This document shows, one piece after another, positions 1 to 9,087 of a stretch of DNA of 64,000 nucleotides. The notes under the pieces were generated by a model. It saw only the letters and a list, made by a program, of their open reading frames with translations, was not told where the DNA came from and made no database searches. The DNA comes from Halocafeteria seosinensis (lineage: Eukaryota; Sar; Bigyra; Bicosoecida), in assembly GCA_001687465.1 (NCBI GenBank), contig LVLI01000202.1, forward strand, positions 1 through 64,000, given 5' to 3'. Positions within the stretch are counted from its first letter, which is position 1, and every line of letters starts with the position of its first letter. The translations under genes were made by a program, and so were the position numbers.

Positions 1-87
1 GATCCTGCTGATGAAATGGAGGCGGCGCATAGGGATGACAGTACGCAGAGCGAACGGGAAAGCATGGATAGTGACTCCTCTTTGTAG
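1..87 (+). CDS. C-terminal end of an unidentified protein (partial)
   Basis: The first base of the window is inside an open frame that runs 28 codons to TAG at 85-87. The visible tail is acidic and serine-rich (ends ERESMDSDSSL). No domain can be named from so little. The frame is read from base 1; the start lies outside the window. Tails of this composition are common in regulatory proteins, so no function is proposed. Confidence 0.55.
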   Translation, partial: DPADEMEAAHRDDSTQSERESMDSDSSL

Positions 88-171
88 CTGGTTTTGTAGC
101 TGTTCTCTTTTCCTTTCGTAGCTCTCTTTGCCCGTAGGCCTATAATATACTCGTCGTCGTCGTCATTACCT

Positions 172-192
172 TGTATATTCATGTGGTTATAC
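172..192 (+). repeat. 21-bp repeat, copy 1 of 3
   Basis: The sequence beginning TGTATATTCATGTGG is identical at 172-192 and 1209-1229 in the same orientation. An 18-bp inverted copy lies at 769-786. The two direct copies bound a 1.06-kb block of broken frames. Confidence 0.7.
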
Positions 193-768
193 GGAAATAC
201 TCCCCCGTAGGACGACAAGACGAACGAGACAAAGGAATCTGAATCCACGTTGGAGCGATATTTGTTTATTTTCGCTGCCTCTCTGAGGCAGGTTGCTCCA
301 TGCGGGTCCGAAACCTGTTTCCCGAGCGTGCCGTCCTGTAAGGGGTCGACCACGGAAACGTCAATAATCTGGCCCCCTTCTGGAAGAAGCAGACGAACAT
401 CACCCCGGTGTTTGGAGCGAGATTGAAGGAGAGGTTCCGTGTGGGCCGCCACACCCCATGCCGAAAAGGCCTGCGCTAGCCTGTCCCGGACGAAGTCATG
501 CCTGTGGTTATGAGAATTTCGGAGGAAATTGTGGCCACAACGCAGGACATGACGACCAGTAGCATCTACCGGGTGTCTACGCAACACAATTGGCAACCAG
601 CCCAATTTCTTTATGCGGACAGTAAGCCCCGATATCTTGAAGGAACCACTGGATAGTTTCAATCAAGAGATGCTCTTTGGACTGTCCCATATTCTCCAGT
701 GGCACCCCGAGGTCGAACTGCCGCACCACATTACAACAAGAGCCATGCTACCAATCGGGTATTTCGTG

Positions 769-786
769 TAACCACATGAATATACA
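769..786 (-). repeat. Inverted copy (18 bp) of the 21-bp repeat
   Basis: Reverse complement of the repeat at 172-192. It is followed directly by a second partial TATACATGAATA-like stretch, so it may itself be a short local duplication. Confidence 0.6.
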
Positions 787-1208
787 TGAATACTGTCAAA
801 ATGGGAGGTCTAGCACTCACTCAGTCGAGCACAGTGAGAGCCGCGGCATACATGGCGGCGTCCCTGACGAGTTCAGATACGTGTGTATTGTATACGTCCT
901 ACCGGAAGAATCTACGAGCAAGATGATACCATTCTACTACTACTTACGTTTCAAATTGCGCGGTAGTCACGAAATGACGGATCATTTTGACGTTCTCTCT
1001 CATCAAGAATATGTGGAATGTCTTCGAGAAGGGTTGTCTTGTCGACTTATGAAGTCCAATGTCAACCTACTTTCTAGGTGGTTGCAGTTAGTTCTACCGA
1101 AGAAGAGTGGAGGTGTAGCTGTTTATGTTCCTAGTTCGGTAACAGGCGCTGCTTACAATTCCAACTCGTCTTTGTAATACTCCAAAACCATCAACATAAT
1201 ATACATGA

Positions 1209-1229
1209 TGTATATTCATGTGGTTATAC
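1209..1229 (+). repeat. 21-bp repeat, copy 3 of 3
   Basis: Identical to 172-192 over 21 bases. Similarity resumes after a short gap: copy 1 continues to ATACTCCCCC after an extra GGAAAT-type insertion, copy 3 continues directly to ACTCCCC. Confidence 0.65.
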
Positions 1230-1656
1230 TCCCCTAACGAGTTTAAAGGGAGTTCGGATCCCCTGAAATGAATTTTTTTCGACTGGCTCCATCGAAGTGG
1301 ACGACCAGTTCGTGATCCACTTCCTCCGCCTGACACGTCACTACTCCATCTTCTTCCTCCACGTTTTCCGAATCCTGTGCCTCGTTTCCAGGAAGGGGAA
1401 ATATGTCATGCATGTGGACGTCGTCGGGGTTATCTGCACTGGTATCTGCAGGGGAAACAAACTTACAGGACAGGAGCAAGCTCCGCCAGTTGCGGACAAT
1501 GTCCGCCTGGTATTTGGAGACGGCACAAGTAAGCTGATTTACCAACCGGGCCGACCATCGAGAGGGGTTATGGACGAAGACAGCCGGAGGGCGTTTCCCG
1601 GCTTTCAAAAGCGTTGTGAAGTTGTCCAACAGCCAAAAAATCCGGGCCGTTTGTGA

Positions 1657-1740
1657 TGGTCGAGGTGGGGTTCGAACCCACGCGTGCTTACGCACATCAG
1701 GTCTTAAATCTGACCCCTTAGACCACTCGGGCACTCGACC
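1657..1740 (-). tRNA. tRNA-Leu (anticodon UAA)
   Basis: On the minus strand the acceptor arms GGTCGAG and CTCGACC pair perfectly, followed by discriminator A at 1657. The T arm GTGGGTTCGAACCCCAC is canonical and there is the long variable arm of type II tRNAs. The anticodon loop is TTTAAGA with anticodon TAA at 1704-1706. The anticodon stem closes with an A-C mismatch at its inner pair. There is no intron and no encoded CCA. A T6 run (minus strand, 1634-1639) lies about 18 nt downstream and may be the Pol III terminator. Confidence 0.93.
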
Positions 1741-2279
1741 TCGCCAAAACATCCTCCGAAACGAAACGGGTTTGAGATATTTAAAGTACCGTGGAAAGCA
1801 CCTTCAAGCACCAATCCCAGAGTCCAATTCAATGATCCCTTGCAGACAAGGATTGTAGGGGCAATACTATCTTAATATACCAGTTGTCTTTCTTAGTTCT
1901 ATTCGTTCTATTTGCTACTTGGTACCTGCCCATAGTCAACAAGTTGGGGGGCCCATACGCATTCGGTTTACGGACGCACCTCACCACGGACCACCTGGGA
2001 TTTCACCCATGCGTATGATTGTCACGATCTACGGATAATGACACGCTACGAGTTTCGTCAAAAAAAAGTCCGATTGAAGGCACGTACGACCCATCAAAAG
2101 ACCCATTAGAACAGCGTCCGTATAGAATGGCTCACTTTACCCACGTTCTATACTGCCAGATTGTGTAAATTTCGGATCACTTTTTTCACTGGCCGACGAG
2201 TCGGCGACGACCGGCGAACCACAAGGGGGTTGAACAAATAACCAGGAAATAGAGGTCGAGTGCCGGGGGAAACTGAGAG
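1741..2279. other. Intergenic, nothing recognised
   Basis: Read on both strands. Small open frames only, without codon structure or motifs I trust. Confidence 0.4.
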
Positions 2280-2765
2280 ATGGAGGGATTTCCCAAGATG
2301 AACGTCTCGAAGAAATCGATTGTCTCCATGTCGCCACATATTCAATACGTGTACGGGATGCTTGACCCGTGTCATATTGGACTTCGGCAGCAAACAAAAC
2401 GACCTCGCAAAACAGACTATATTGAGTTGGCGTGTGTAAACGATTCACATCTATGTCTTTTGTACGAGCGGGGGAGGAGTGCCGAGTTCTGTGTGATCAA
2501 CGTTCCCTCGGCAACAGCGCTGAGTCAAATAAGCAAAGGCGCAATCGTGAATGGTTGATTATACGGGAACAATGGCGACATCCTTCGCTTGCGCCAGGGA
2601 TGGCTCCCAGAAGCAACGAGGGCATTAAAAGATCCTGAGAATTGGTGTGAAATCTATGGAACTGGAAAATTCAATGTAGATGTAAGCGGAAATCCTCTAG
2701 CTTCGATGAAAGTCTCCGAGCTGACGCATGTTCGTCAGATCCCGTGTGATGCTCCTGGAGCTTAG
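2280..2765 (+). pseudogene. Unidentified reading frame with an in-frame TGA
   Basis: An ATG frame runs 92 codons from 2280 to a TGA at 2556-2558, and the same frame continues without another stop for 68 codons to TAG at 2763-2765. Both halves read like ordinary protein: the second contains a stretch GWLPEATRALKDPENWCEIY. Continuation in the same frame across one stop suggests a recently disabled gene. Read-through, or an exon of a larger gene, are alternatives. I do not recognise the family, and no start signal or partner gene supports it further. Confidence 0.35.
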
Positions 2766-3038
2766 TATCTCGTGAACCTGCTTGCAAAGCCTCCCAGAGA
2801 GATGAAGCCCTCCGGTAAAGAGATATTCCAGCCATTGCCGACACGTTCTCCATTTTGTAAAGCAATACGTCGAGAGTATGGTCATCAACAGAGAAAGACC
2901 TGGATAACATGGGCATCTCGGATAGTTCGGGTTAATGGCAATATTGGAGTAAGTTAAGTTTTGTTTGGCATCATGCTTTTCGCATTAATCCGGTAACTAC
3001 TGAGACAAGTCTTTTCTCAGTATTCTGTGTGACACGAA

Positions 3039-3440
3039 ATGCCCCTGGCAAAAAGTCGTCGTTCTGGCTGTTTTTCAAAAACGACCCCGCCATGTTTGCT
3101 GCACATGCAGTACGAAAGCGGGAGCACATGTAATGAGGCACTCACTCTGCAGAGTGATGGTAACACGACCAATGTATGCCGACATTTGATGGCCCATAAT
3201 GGATGGGAGAATGCTCTGGAACAGCGGAAGGAAAGAAGATAGAAGCGGCTCCCTGGCCGGTGGGCTATCTGTCACATATGTGTGTGTGAGCAACCTAGTT
3301 TGTTGCACCACACGACGTCCATGGGTGGAAGCAAAAGACGAAGGGAGGAGACGATTGATAGAATAGCGACATTCACCGTTGATGAGAATATACCCTTGAA
3401 TTTCAGCCATTCAAGAGGATGCTGGAGAGCGGCGCTGGCA
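3039..3440 (+). pseudogene. Decayed BED zinc-finger / hAT-transposase-like relic
   Basis: Two overlapping plus-strand frames together carry the landmarks of a BED finger. One frame reads SSFWLFFKNDPAMFAAHA, matching the aromatic W..F start of the domain. The shifted frame then reads GNTTNVCRHLMAHN, the typical G-N-T-(T/S)-N..RHL...H ending. The first metal-binding cysteine pair is lost and a frameshift separates the halves. A third frame at about 3330-3440 reads EETIDRIATFTVDENIPLNF, reminiscent of the segment that follows the finger in hAT transposases. All are broken, so this is a relic of a mobile element, inferred from motif only. Confidence 0.45.
3254..3288 (+). repeat. 35-bp dispersed repeat, copy 1 of 3
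   Basis: The sequence starts TGGCCGGTGGGCTATCTGTC and ends in a (TG)n run. It is identical over 35 bases to the reverse complement of 38232-38266 and differs at two positions from 56598-56632. Here it lies just downstream of the BED-finger relic. Confidence 0.8.
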
Positions 3441-3479
3441 TAGTGTCTACTGCATGCTCAACAGATTCCTTTCTCTTGG

Positions 3480-3853
3480 AAATTGGCCAAAACGATTCGA
3501 GTCTTGATGGTCGATTTAGACCCTCAATGCAACCTCACGCAAGCTGTTTTGATGCCGATGATACAAAGGGGGCTTGGATATAGAGGGGGATAGAGGAACA
3601 GGTCGTTATGGAGGAATTTTATAAGGAGCATCCTGAATCGTCTCTGTTGACCACTTTACGTCCGTGGTTCGGCGACCATGATTCGAAGCCCGGGTTTTCC
3701 TTTGTGTTTAGCCTTGCCATCCAGACCGAAACTACACCCGACGATGAATTGACTCAGTTTGAGGAAGAAGCTAGTGCGTCTTTAGTGAAAGCGTTTGCAA
3801 AAGCTGGGATGGCGCATGCCTTGAACATTCCGTACATATATATTCCACGGTAA
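3480..3853 (+). pseudogene. Relic of a ParA/Soj-like P-loop ATPase
   Basis: A plus-strand frame contains IRVLMVDLDPQCNLTQA, very close to the ParA/Soj/MinD-superfamily signature (hydrophobic strand, then D-L-D-P-Q-x-N-x-T). The expected deviant Walker A loop upstream is not intact. After about 30 codons the frame must shift, then meets a TAG near 3587, and only then enters the open stretch 3608-3853 (acidic, ending IPYIYIPR). At least two lesions therefore separate the motif from a plausible C-terminal part. ParA-type ATPases are chiefly bacterial and plasmid proteins, so acquisition followed by decay is the simplest reading. Confidence 0.45.
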
Positions 3854-4626
3854 CCAAACGGAGTACGTGGCGTCCGTTCAGCGATTGTGCTACCAAATAC
3901 GACACCCGTGGGAAGGCATTTCCGATGACGAGGGTACTCGAATGAAGTGTCTTCAGAAAGCGACAAACTATCCCCCTTTTGCCCACGTACACGAAGAAGA
4001 TTCCGGAGTCGGCGTCGTCTTTACAGCGCATTTACCGTAACGTGCCGAATGAGACTAGGTTAACAAGAAATAAACGACACAGAAAATAATACACAGAACT
4101 TCTATGGTAAGTCCGGCTCTGACAGTTGCAGGAAAATGTAGCTCCAAAGGAGTCCAAACCCTCACGTTCCAGACGGGGATGTGGGCTTGTAGGCGGCTCT
4201 GTTTTCTCCCCAGCAAGTCGAACTAATAAACGTGAACTGTTTGGCATTCAGTAGATTGATGTTAATAGTTAGTAAGTACGACCCGAGGCCGCTGGAATTC
4301 CGATTTTAGCGACCAGTTGCCGCAGCGTCACAGCACTTCTTTAGGAAGCAACCGGGCCAGGCTATCCGCCGGGAATTCTAGAGCGGAGGCAAAGGCACAA
4401 ATTTTGACCCCTGGAGCTCTGTGCACGACGAGTATTGGTGGTCGCATTATATATTGTTATGGTAGCGTACCAACCTGGGATGTCCCTAGTATGTGGCCAG
4501 GGAACAACCTATATCTCGATAACGAATGCGAATTTCGGAAAACCCTGTGAGCACAATAGAAAGTGCGTATTCTTTCACCTGGTACAACTGGTTCCATTTC
4601 CATATCTATACAGTGCTTGTACGCAG
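3854..4626. other. Intergenic, upstream of the GH28 gene
   Basis: No gene found on either strand. The open frame that precedes the GH28 start in frame (from 4435) lacks an ATG and does not look like part of the protein. Confidence 0.4.
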
Positions 4627-5982
4627 ATGGCAAAAATAAGGGCGAAAAAGATTTCGCCCTTGTTTCTGATATCGACAGTATTGGCATTATTGAGCATAGT
4701 GGATGCGATTTCGATTGAGGAGTTTGGCGCCAAACCATTTGTTTCAAGCGAAGAAGTTGCCAGCATAAACAGCAAAGCACTGCGCAAGGCATTTTTCTGG
4801 GCGAATGCCAGCTCCAACGACAGAACTGTGGAAATTCCGGCCAATAAGAACTTCGTCGTGTTCAATACAACTGTGCAGGATGTGACTAACGTATCGCTTG
4901 AAATCAGCGGGAATCTTACGATGGCAGCGAATATTACGTGGTGGCCATACAAGAAGCAGCGTCCAGAGTGGTTCTCGATGCTAGCAATTCTTGACTCATC
5001 CTTCATTGAGCTTCGCGGAAATGGCACCGTTGATGGACAGGGTTATGACTGGTGGTGGGCAAAGTTCTTAGTAGACCCGGTGCAAAGACCTTACATGTTT
5101 ACTATTTCTCGTTGCTCAGACGTTACTATACAAGGCTTCACAGCTCTTAATTCTCCAAAGTATCATTTCAAACTGTTGAATGTGTTGCGCGTATATGTCA
5201 ACAAAATTACAATTCTTGTTGACGTCTTCAAGCAAAAAGAAATGATGCAGACGCATGGCTATTGGAAAAAGAGCAATAATGCTATCGGGGGACTACCTGT
5301 GTTTCCACTCAATACTGACGGGTTCGATCCGCGAGGAAAGAACATGCTCTTTGAGAACCTCTTTGTGCAGAACTTCGATGACGTCGTTGCTGTGAAACCT
5401 TCTCACCAAGGTGACGCCTTCACGAACTGCACCCAAAATTTAACAATAAGGAACTCGACGGTGCGACTTGGAGTGGGAATGACCATCGGGTCTGTGCCAC
5501 CTCATCCTGGCACCAACTGTGTCCGGAACGTAACCTTCGAGAACATCATTTTTGACACTCCAATAAAAGCAATATATATCAAGACGAATCCGGGAACGAC
5601 TGGCGATGGAATAATTGATAACATATTGTATAGGAATGTGACGGCCACCAACAGTCTCTGGTATCCTATTTGGATAGGACCACAACAGCAACAACAGCCT
5701 GGATCTTCTGGTACCGGTTGTAGTTTCCTCTATCCGATTGTAAAACAATGCCCTACTCAACCTCGTGTGCCAATCACGAATATTTTCCTCAAGGATATGA
5801 ATTTCACGGGTGGACTAACATTACCGGGAGTGCTGCTTTGCAATGAGACGAATCCTTGTCAGAACTTCCAATTCGACAATGTGCAAAATAATGGAGAATT
5901 TCTCATTCAGAAGGACTATGTTTGTGAAAATATCGTCTCTAGCAACAGCTCAGGAAGCATGCCTATCCCTAGCTGTTTCTAG
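4627..5982 (+). CDS. Secreted GH28 polygalacturonase-like protein
   Basis: A 451-residue pectinase-family protein, single exon. ATG 4627 is chosen because it opens a classic signal peptide (basic start, hydrophobic core LFLISTVLALLSIV, likely cleavage after VDA, residue 27). The parallel beta-helix fold is indicated by GNGTVDGQG (131-139). GH28 active-site segments follow in order: NTDGFD (229-234), FDD (250-252), GVGMTIGS (282-289) and YIKT (317-320). The three catalytic aspartates are present. In the third segment the normal GHG histidine is replaced by valine. Many N-x-S/T sites and paired cysteines agree with secretion. The likely role is hydrolysis of galacturonan or a related polymer, outside the cell; the lost histidine makes the substrate and activity uncertain. 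Confidence 0.88.
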   Translation: MAKIRAKKISPLFLISTVLALLSIVDAISIEEFGAKPFVSSEEVASINSKALRKAFFWANASSNDRTVEIPANKNFVVFNTTVQDVTNVSLEISGNLTMAANITWWPYKKQRPEWFSMLAILDSSFIELRGNGTVDGQGYDWWWAKFLVDPVQRPYMFTISRCSDVTIQGFTALNSPKYHFKLLNVLRVYVNKITILVDVFKQKEMMQTHGYWKKSNNAIGGLPVFPLNTDGFDPRGKNMLFENLFVQNFDDVVAVKPSHQGDAFTNCTQNLTIRNSTVRLGVGMTIGSVPPHPGTNCVRNVTFENIIFDTPIKAIYIKTNPGTTGDGIIDNILYRNVTATNSLWYPIWIGPQQQQQPGSSGTGCSFLYPIVKQCPTQPRVPITNIFLKDMNFTGGLTLPGVLLCNETNPCQNFQFDNVQNNGEFLIQKDYVCENIVSSNSSGSMPIPSCF

Positions 5983-6394
5983 AAGCAGACGCCCGAAATA
6001 GTCAGAAATTTCATTGAAGCTTTCTAGAGCGGCGAGATACGATATAATACTTCGCGGCATGAAGTCAGCTACGTAGGTTCGTTGTACTATTTGCATGACC
6101 CGTTTCTAGGAAGTAATGTTGAAGTCCACGCTTCCTCTGCTTGCTCAGACTGCTTCCCTTAGCAGACCTGAATTGACATACCTACGCTTCTCGTCCCGCT
6201 TATTCTATCCGCACTCGATAGATACATGGCCATAATCAAGTTTCGTGAATCCTTCCAAATCTTTCTGAACCCTGCATCTTTGGTTTGGCACGATGCCGCA
6301 CGAAGTATTTCGCGGAAATCAATGAGAAGAGGTAGGCAACTGGCCACGCTCTATAGGTAGTACTAGACCTTCACAAGAAAGCCGATATTCGCTT
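5983..6394. other. Intergenic between GH28 gene and tRNA-Leu
   Basis: No supported feature. The minus-strand frame at 6159-6347 has no recognisable content. Confidence 0.4.
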
Positions 6395-6475
6395 GCGAAG
6401 GTGCCCGAGTGGTTAAGGGGTTGTGTTTAGGCCGCAATGTGTACGCACGCGTGGGTTCGAATCCCATCCTTCGCA
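6395..6475 (+). tRNA. tRNA-Leu (anticodon UAG)
   Basis: Acceptor arms GCGAAGG and CCTTCGC pair fully, with discriminator A at 6475. Anticodon stem TTGTG/CGCAA encloses loop TTTAGGC, giving anticodon TAG at 6428-6430. The variable arm is long, as in leucine tRNAs, and the T arm GTGGGTTCGAATCCCAT is canonical apart from one weak pair. No intron and no encoded CCA. A T-run starts directly at 6476. Confidence 0.95.
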
Positions 6476-6485
6476 TTTTTTTTTT
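6476..6485 (+). terminator. Pol III terminator of tRNA-Leu
   Basis: An uninterrupted run of about ten T residues begins one base after the discriminator of the tRNA, the standard RNA polymerase III stop signal. Confidence 0.85.
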
Positions 6486-7208
6486 TGGCTTGCCTCCGAG
6501 CGAATGACAGTTTACTGGTGACAATGCGCTACGATAGTGTTTTGTTGTTGATACTGAAATTTTTTTCTCAATATTTCCTTATATGGAATTTCCATTGGAC
6601 AGAATTGTTGGGCACGGCAGTACTTCAACTTCGGGATCGGAATTTTGAATTGTTGGTGAGTTCATGGATTGAGTATGCTACAGGGTTGCATTACCACAGC
6701 GGATAGTATATTTGCAAGATGACTATATCTGCCATTTCTTTTCATGCTCGTCAACCCGGTAGGTCTTGGTTGTGACGTACTCCGGCCACTGACTCGGTGA
6801 TGACGGCAAGGACGCCACTGACGGCGTCCTTCCAATTGTACAATTGTACAACGGCTACTCACATTCTCACGAAGCAACAGTAAGAACCATTGTGCGTCGA
6901 AAATTTTGATCCTAAAACACCAAGCGTAAGGTTCTGCACGAAAGGTCGGTCTCTGCGCCGTTCTAAGGGGAGCGCGAGGGTGCACGAAGTAGCCCTGCGT
7001 ACATCAACTTGGACATCCCTATCCCGTAAGCGAAACATTGCTTGGAGAGAAGTAATTTACGCTTAGTAGAGAGTTGACAAAAGTTCTCATTGCTTCCATT
7101 CGAGACATCGGCATGTACATATTCCGAACGGCGGAAGAAAGGCTACTGGTTCTGAGCTCCAGGTCTTCGACCAGATGTCCTTAAGTTCATGCTCTATTAA
7201 TCTCCAAT
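6486..7208. other. Intergenic, with one perfect hairpin
   Basis: No gene recognised. It contains the inverted repeat at 6808-6831 and, next to it, a short palindromic CAATTGTACAATTGTACAA-type run. Confidence 0.4.
6808..6831. repeat. Perfect 9-bp hairpin
   Basis: AAGGACGCC (6808-6816) and GGCGTCCTT (6823-6831) are exact reverse complements around a 6-nt loop. The function is unknown. It lies near the 3' end of the minus-strand MED11-like gene, so a transcript-end role is possible. Confidence 0.6.
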
Positions 7209-7848
7209 TCATGAAGCAGTACCTTGTGTTCCTTGCTTGTTTTTCTCTTTTGCATCATCATACAATTTCTGGAGCCCCTTCTTTGTTTCTTCGATTTTGC
7301 TCTGGTATTCGCACAGTCTCTTTGCAAGCATCGGGTCCAACGAATCAATGGAATCTTGAATAGTTTGACCTAGTTGCTGCAACTCATTGTACAAATTGAT
7401 AGGTGAACAACCCTTGATGCTTCATTTGTGTCCAGGTCACAAAACTTACTCCAACCACGAAGGTGTATTGAGCTCCCAATTGACGCAGTTTTTTCTGATG
7501 CGCTGCTGCCGATGTCCCGGACGAGTTCTCACCCCCATTTGTAGCATAATGCTCCCGAGAATCCGTCAAAGAGCTTTGCAACTCTTGACAAGTGCTTTCG
7601 ACAATCTCCAGTAGCTGTAAAGCTTTATCCTCAGCCCCTTCCAAATCCTCCAAGAGGTTCGAGTTCACAAGAGTATTCAGACTCATTTGCACCTTGTCCG
7701 TCTCTTCCGCCGTACCATTCATGGGTTGGTCCTGTTCTGTCTTAACAGAGGCATCACATTGGCTCCCTGAAGCTGATGCGGCGCTCCCATTGCCGTGTGT
7801 TGTAGGCTCTTGATTCTCTGAGGGGGCTGACGAAGACTCTGCCATCAT
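7209..7848 (-). CDS. MED11-like Mediator subunit (tentative)
   Basis: Two exons, 7450-7848 and 7209-7376, joined across a 73-nt GT-AG intron in phase 0, give 188 residues. The N-terminal 50 residues are polar and disordered. Then comes an amphipathic helix (LLEDLEGAEDKALQLLEIVE), a second helix spanning the splice junction (KLRQLGAQYTFVVG|QLGQTIQDSI) and a final helix (YQSKIEETKKGLQKLYDD). This order and spacing resemble MED11 of the Mediator head module, which carries RNA polymerase II regulatory signals; similarity is weak and by eye. An unrelated small coiled-coil protein is the alternative. The gene is divergent from the Tudor-like gene; its promoter and first exon are duplicated at 8,900-9,345. 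Confidence 0.45.
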
Positions 7849-8125
7849 TCACCAATCAAGCAGTGTTGTTACAGTCTGTAATTTACAAATTCAGAGCGGA
7901 TTGTCATAGATACTCCCGAGTATGCAATTTTATAAGCATGAATTTCGCACGAGACGCACACAGAGAATCAGGCACCAACAACCCAGACAATTCGACCTCA
8001 GTTCAGTGAACACCTGGAGCAAGACCAAGCCCGGATTGCCGAAGAAGCATGAAGAAGCCTACCACAGCCGAAAACACAGTCGACGAGGACTTCGGGGCCC
8101 TCCAAGACGCGAGGATGAAGAGTGT
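7655..8125. repeat. Segmental duplication, copy 1
   Basis: This block aligns colinearly with 8900-9345. It covers the first exon of the minus-strand MED11-like gene, the shared promoter and the start of the plus-strand Tudor-like gene. Here the minus-strand start is intact. The plus-strand copy begins ATG AAT TTC GCA at about 7938 but stops after 23 codons and then continues shifted (EQDQARIAEEA). Confidence 0.8.
7938..8125 (+). pseudogene. Truncated duplicate 5' end of the Tudor-like gene
   Basis: The frame starts MNFARDAHRESGTN, parallel to MNFVRATKNTDRRESGT of the intact gene at 9151. It ends at TGA after 23 codons. A shifted frame then matches the next part of the intact protein (EQDQARIAEEA versus EQDQVRIAEEA). 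Nothing homologous to the Tudor-like domain follows, so this is a 5' fragment only. Confidence 0.7.
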
Positions 8126-8899
8126 AGTCTCCCAGTTCCCGAAAAACAGTTGAGTTTGGGATTGTGTTGTTCACGCGCTGGGATGTTGTACCGATTTCCG
8201 ATTCTGTCCCGAGAATGCTCACTGAAAGGCTAAGACAACAGTCGTTTCTGGGGCTGAAAGACCTGTTTTTATTTCAATGTTTATGGGCGAGTGCTCATTT
8301 CCTTTCCCACTGGAAAAACCTTCATCATTCGTTTTGAGCAAGAATACGTGATCCGAAAATCAATGTCATACGATTCATGGGTGAAATAAACATACCACAT
8401 TGTCTAGGTCCGAACCCAGAGTATGTTATGACTTGAATCGGGAGTAATTTTGACAAAAAATTTGATAATATGTAGTCGATTGTCAATTTGTCGCCAAATA
8501 GTAGTTGACGATTGCTACGGTCGATTACAGGGGTTCATTCAACCGAACATCACATTTTCTTGCTACAGTGTGTTACGTAATTTCTCCTTCAAGTACTGCT
8601 GATGTCAGCATGCTGCCCAATGGACTCACGTTGGACGGCTTCGTTCAAGTTCTCGTGCCTTCCCTTTCCTTTGCAGCCTCGTGGACGAGTCGTGGTGACT
8701 GGCAGATAGATTGAAACTGCTCCGCAGAAACCGAGAAAGCCCAAGGTGGTAGCGATCAGCTGGATGAGCCATCAGCGGATGATCAGCCGAGCAGCCTGAA
8801 TCCATTAGTCATCCGATGATGAGAGAAAGCATCAAGGATTGTGGAAGCAGTTAAAGGACGTCCTGCAAGAAAAAAAATACGTGCGGCGCAGTGTGACGG
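8126..8899. other. Spacer between the two duplicated blocks
   Basis: Unique sequence of about 775 bp with no supported gene on either strand. Confidence 0.4.
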
Positions 8900-9087
8900 C
8901 GGGTGCCGGGGTTCACAGGAGCATTCAGACTTGCTTGCACCTTGCCCGTCTCGTCTGCCGTTCCATTTTTTTGGGTTGGTCTTGCTCCGTCTTAACAGAG
9001 CACCGCTTTGGCTCCCTAAAAGTGACGCTGTGCTTCCATTGCCATGTGTTGTAGACTCTTGACTCTCGACTGAGGAAGACTGCCATC
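8900..9087 (-). pseudogene. Broken duplicate of the MED11-like first exon
   Basis: Minus-strand sequence matches the coding start at 7660-7848 (shared blocks such as SVKTEQDQP and the GTTGTAGACTCTTGA region), but with insertions and deletions and without a usable ATG-to-splice frame. No second exon follows. Confidence 0.65.

Larger units (their letters stand above)
88..1656. other. Decayed spacer with short repeats and broken frames
   Basis: No intact gene is convincing here. A plus-strand stretch from about 498 to 770 reads as protein only with a frameshift after codon GGA near 650. A plus-strand open frame at about 860-1177 is unassigned. On the minus strand an open frame at 1243-1640 ends with an acidic region and the peptide ELVVHFDGASR, which faintly recalls the first strand of retroelement RNase H domains. 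These look like relics rather than genes. A 21-bp sequence occurs three times inside the stretch and is listed separately. Confidence 0.4.

Noticed and set aside
677-1177. 166-codon plus-strand frame
   Set aside because: No ATG-based start with motif support, and it runs through the inverted 21-bp repeat; treated as relic sequence.
4435-4626. Upstream in-frame extension of the GH28 gene
   Set aside because: It starts at a non-ATG codon and would bury the clear signal peptide that begins at 4627.
6662-6985. 107-codon minus-strand frame
   Set aside because: It covers the perfect hairpin and has no protein-like pattern.
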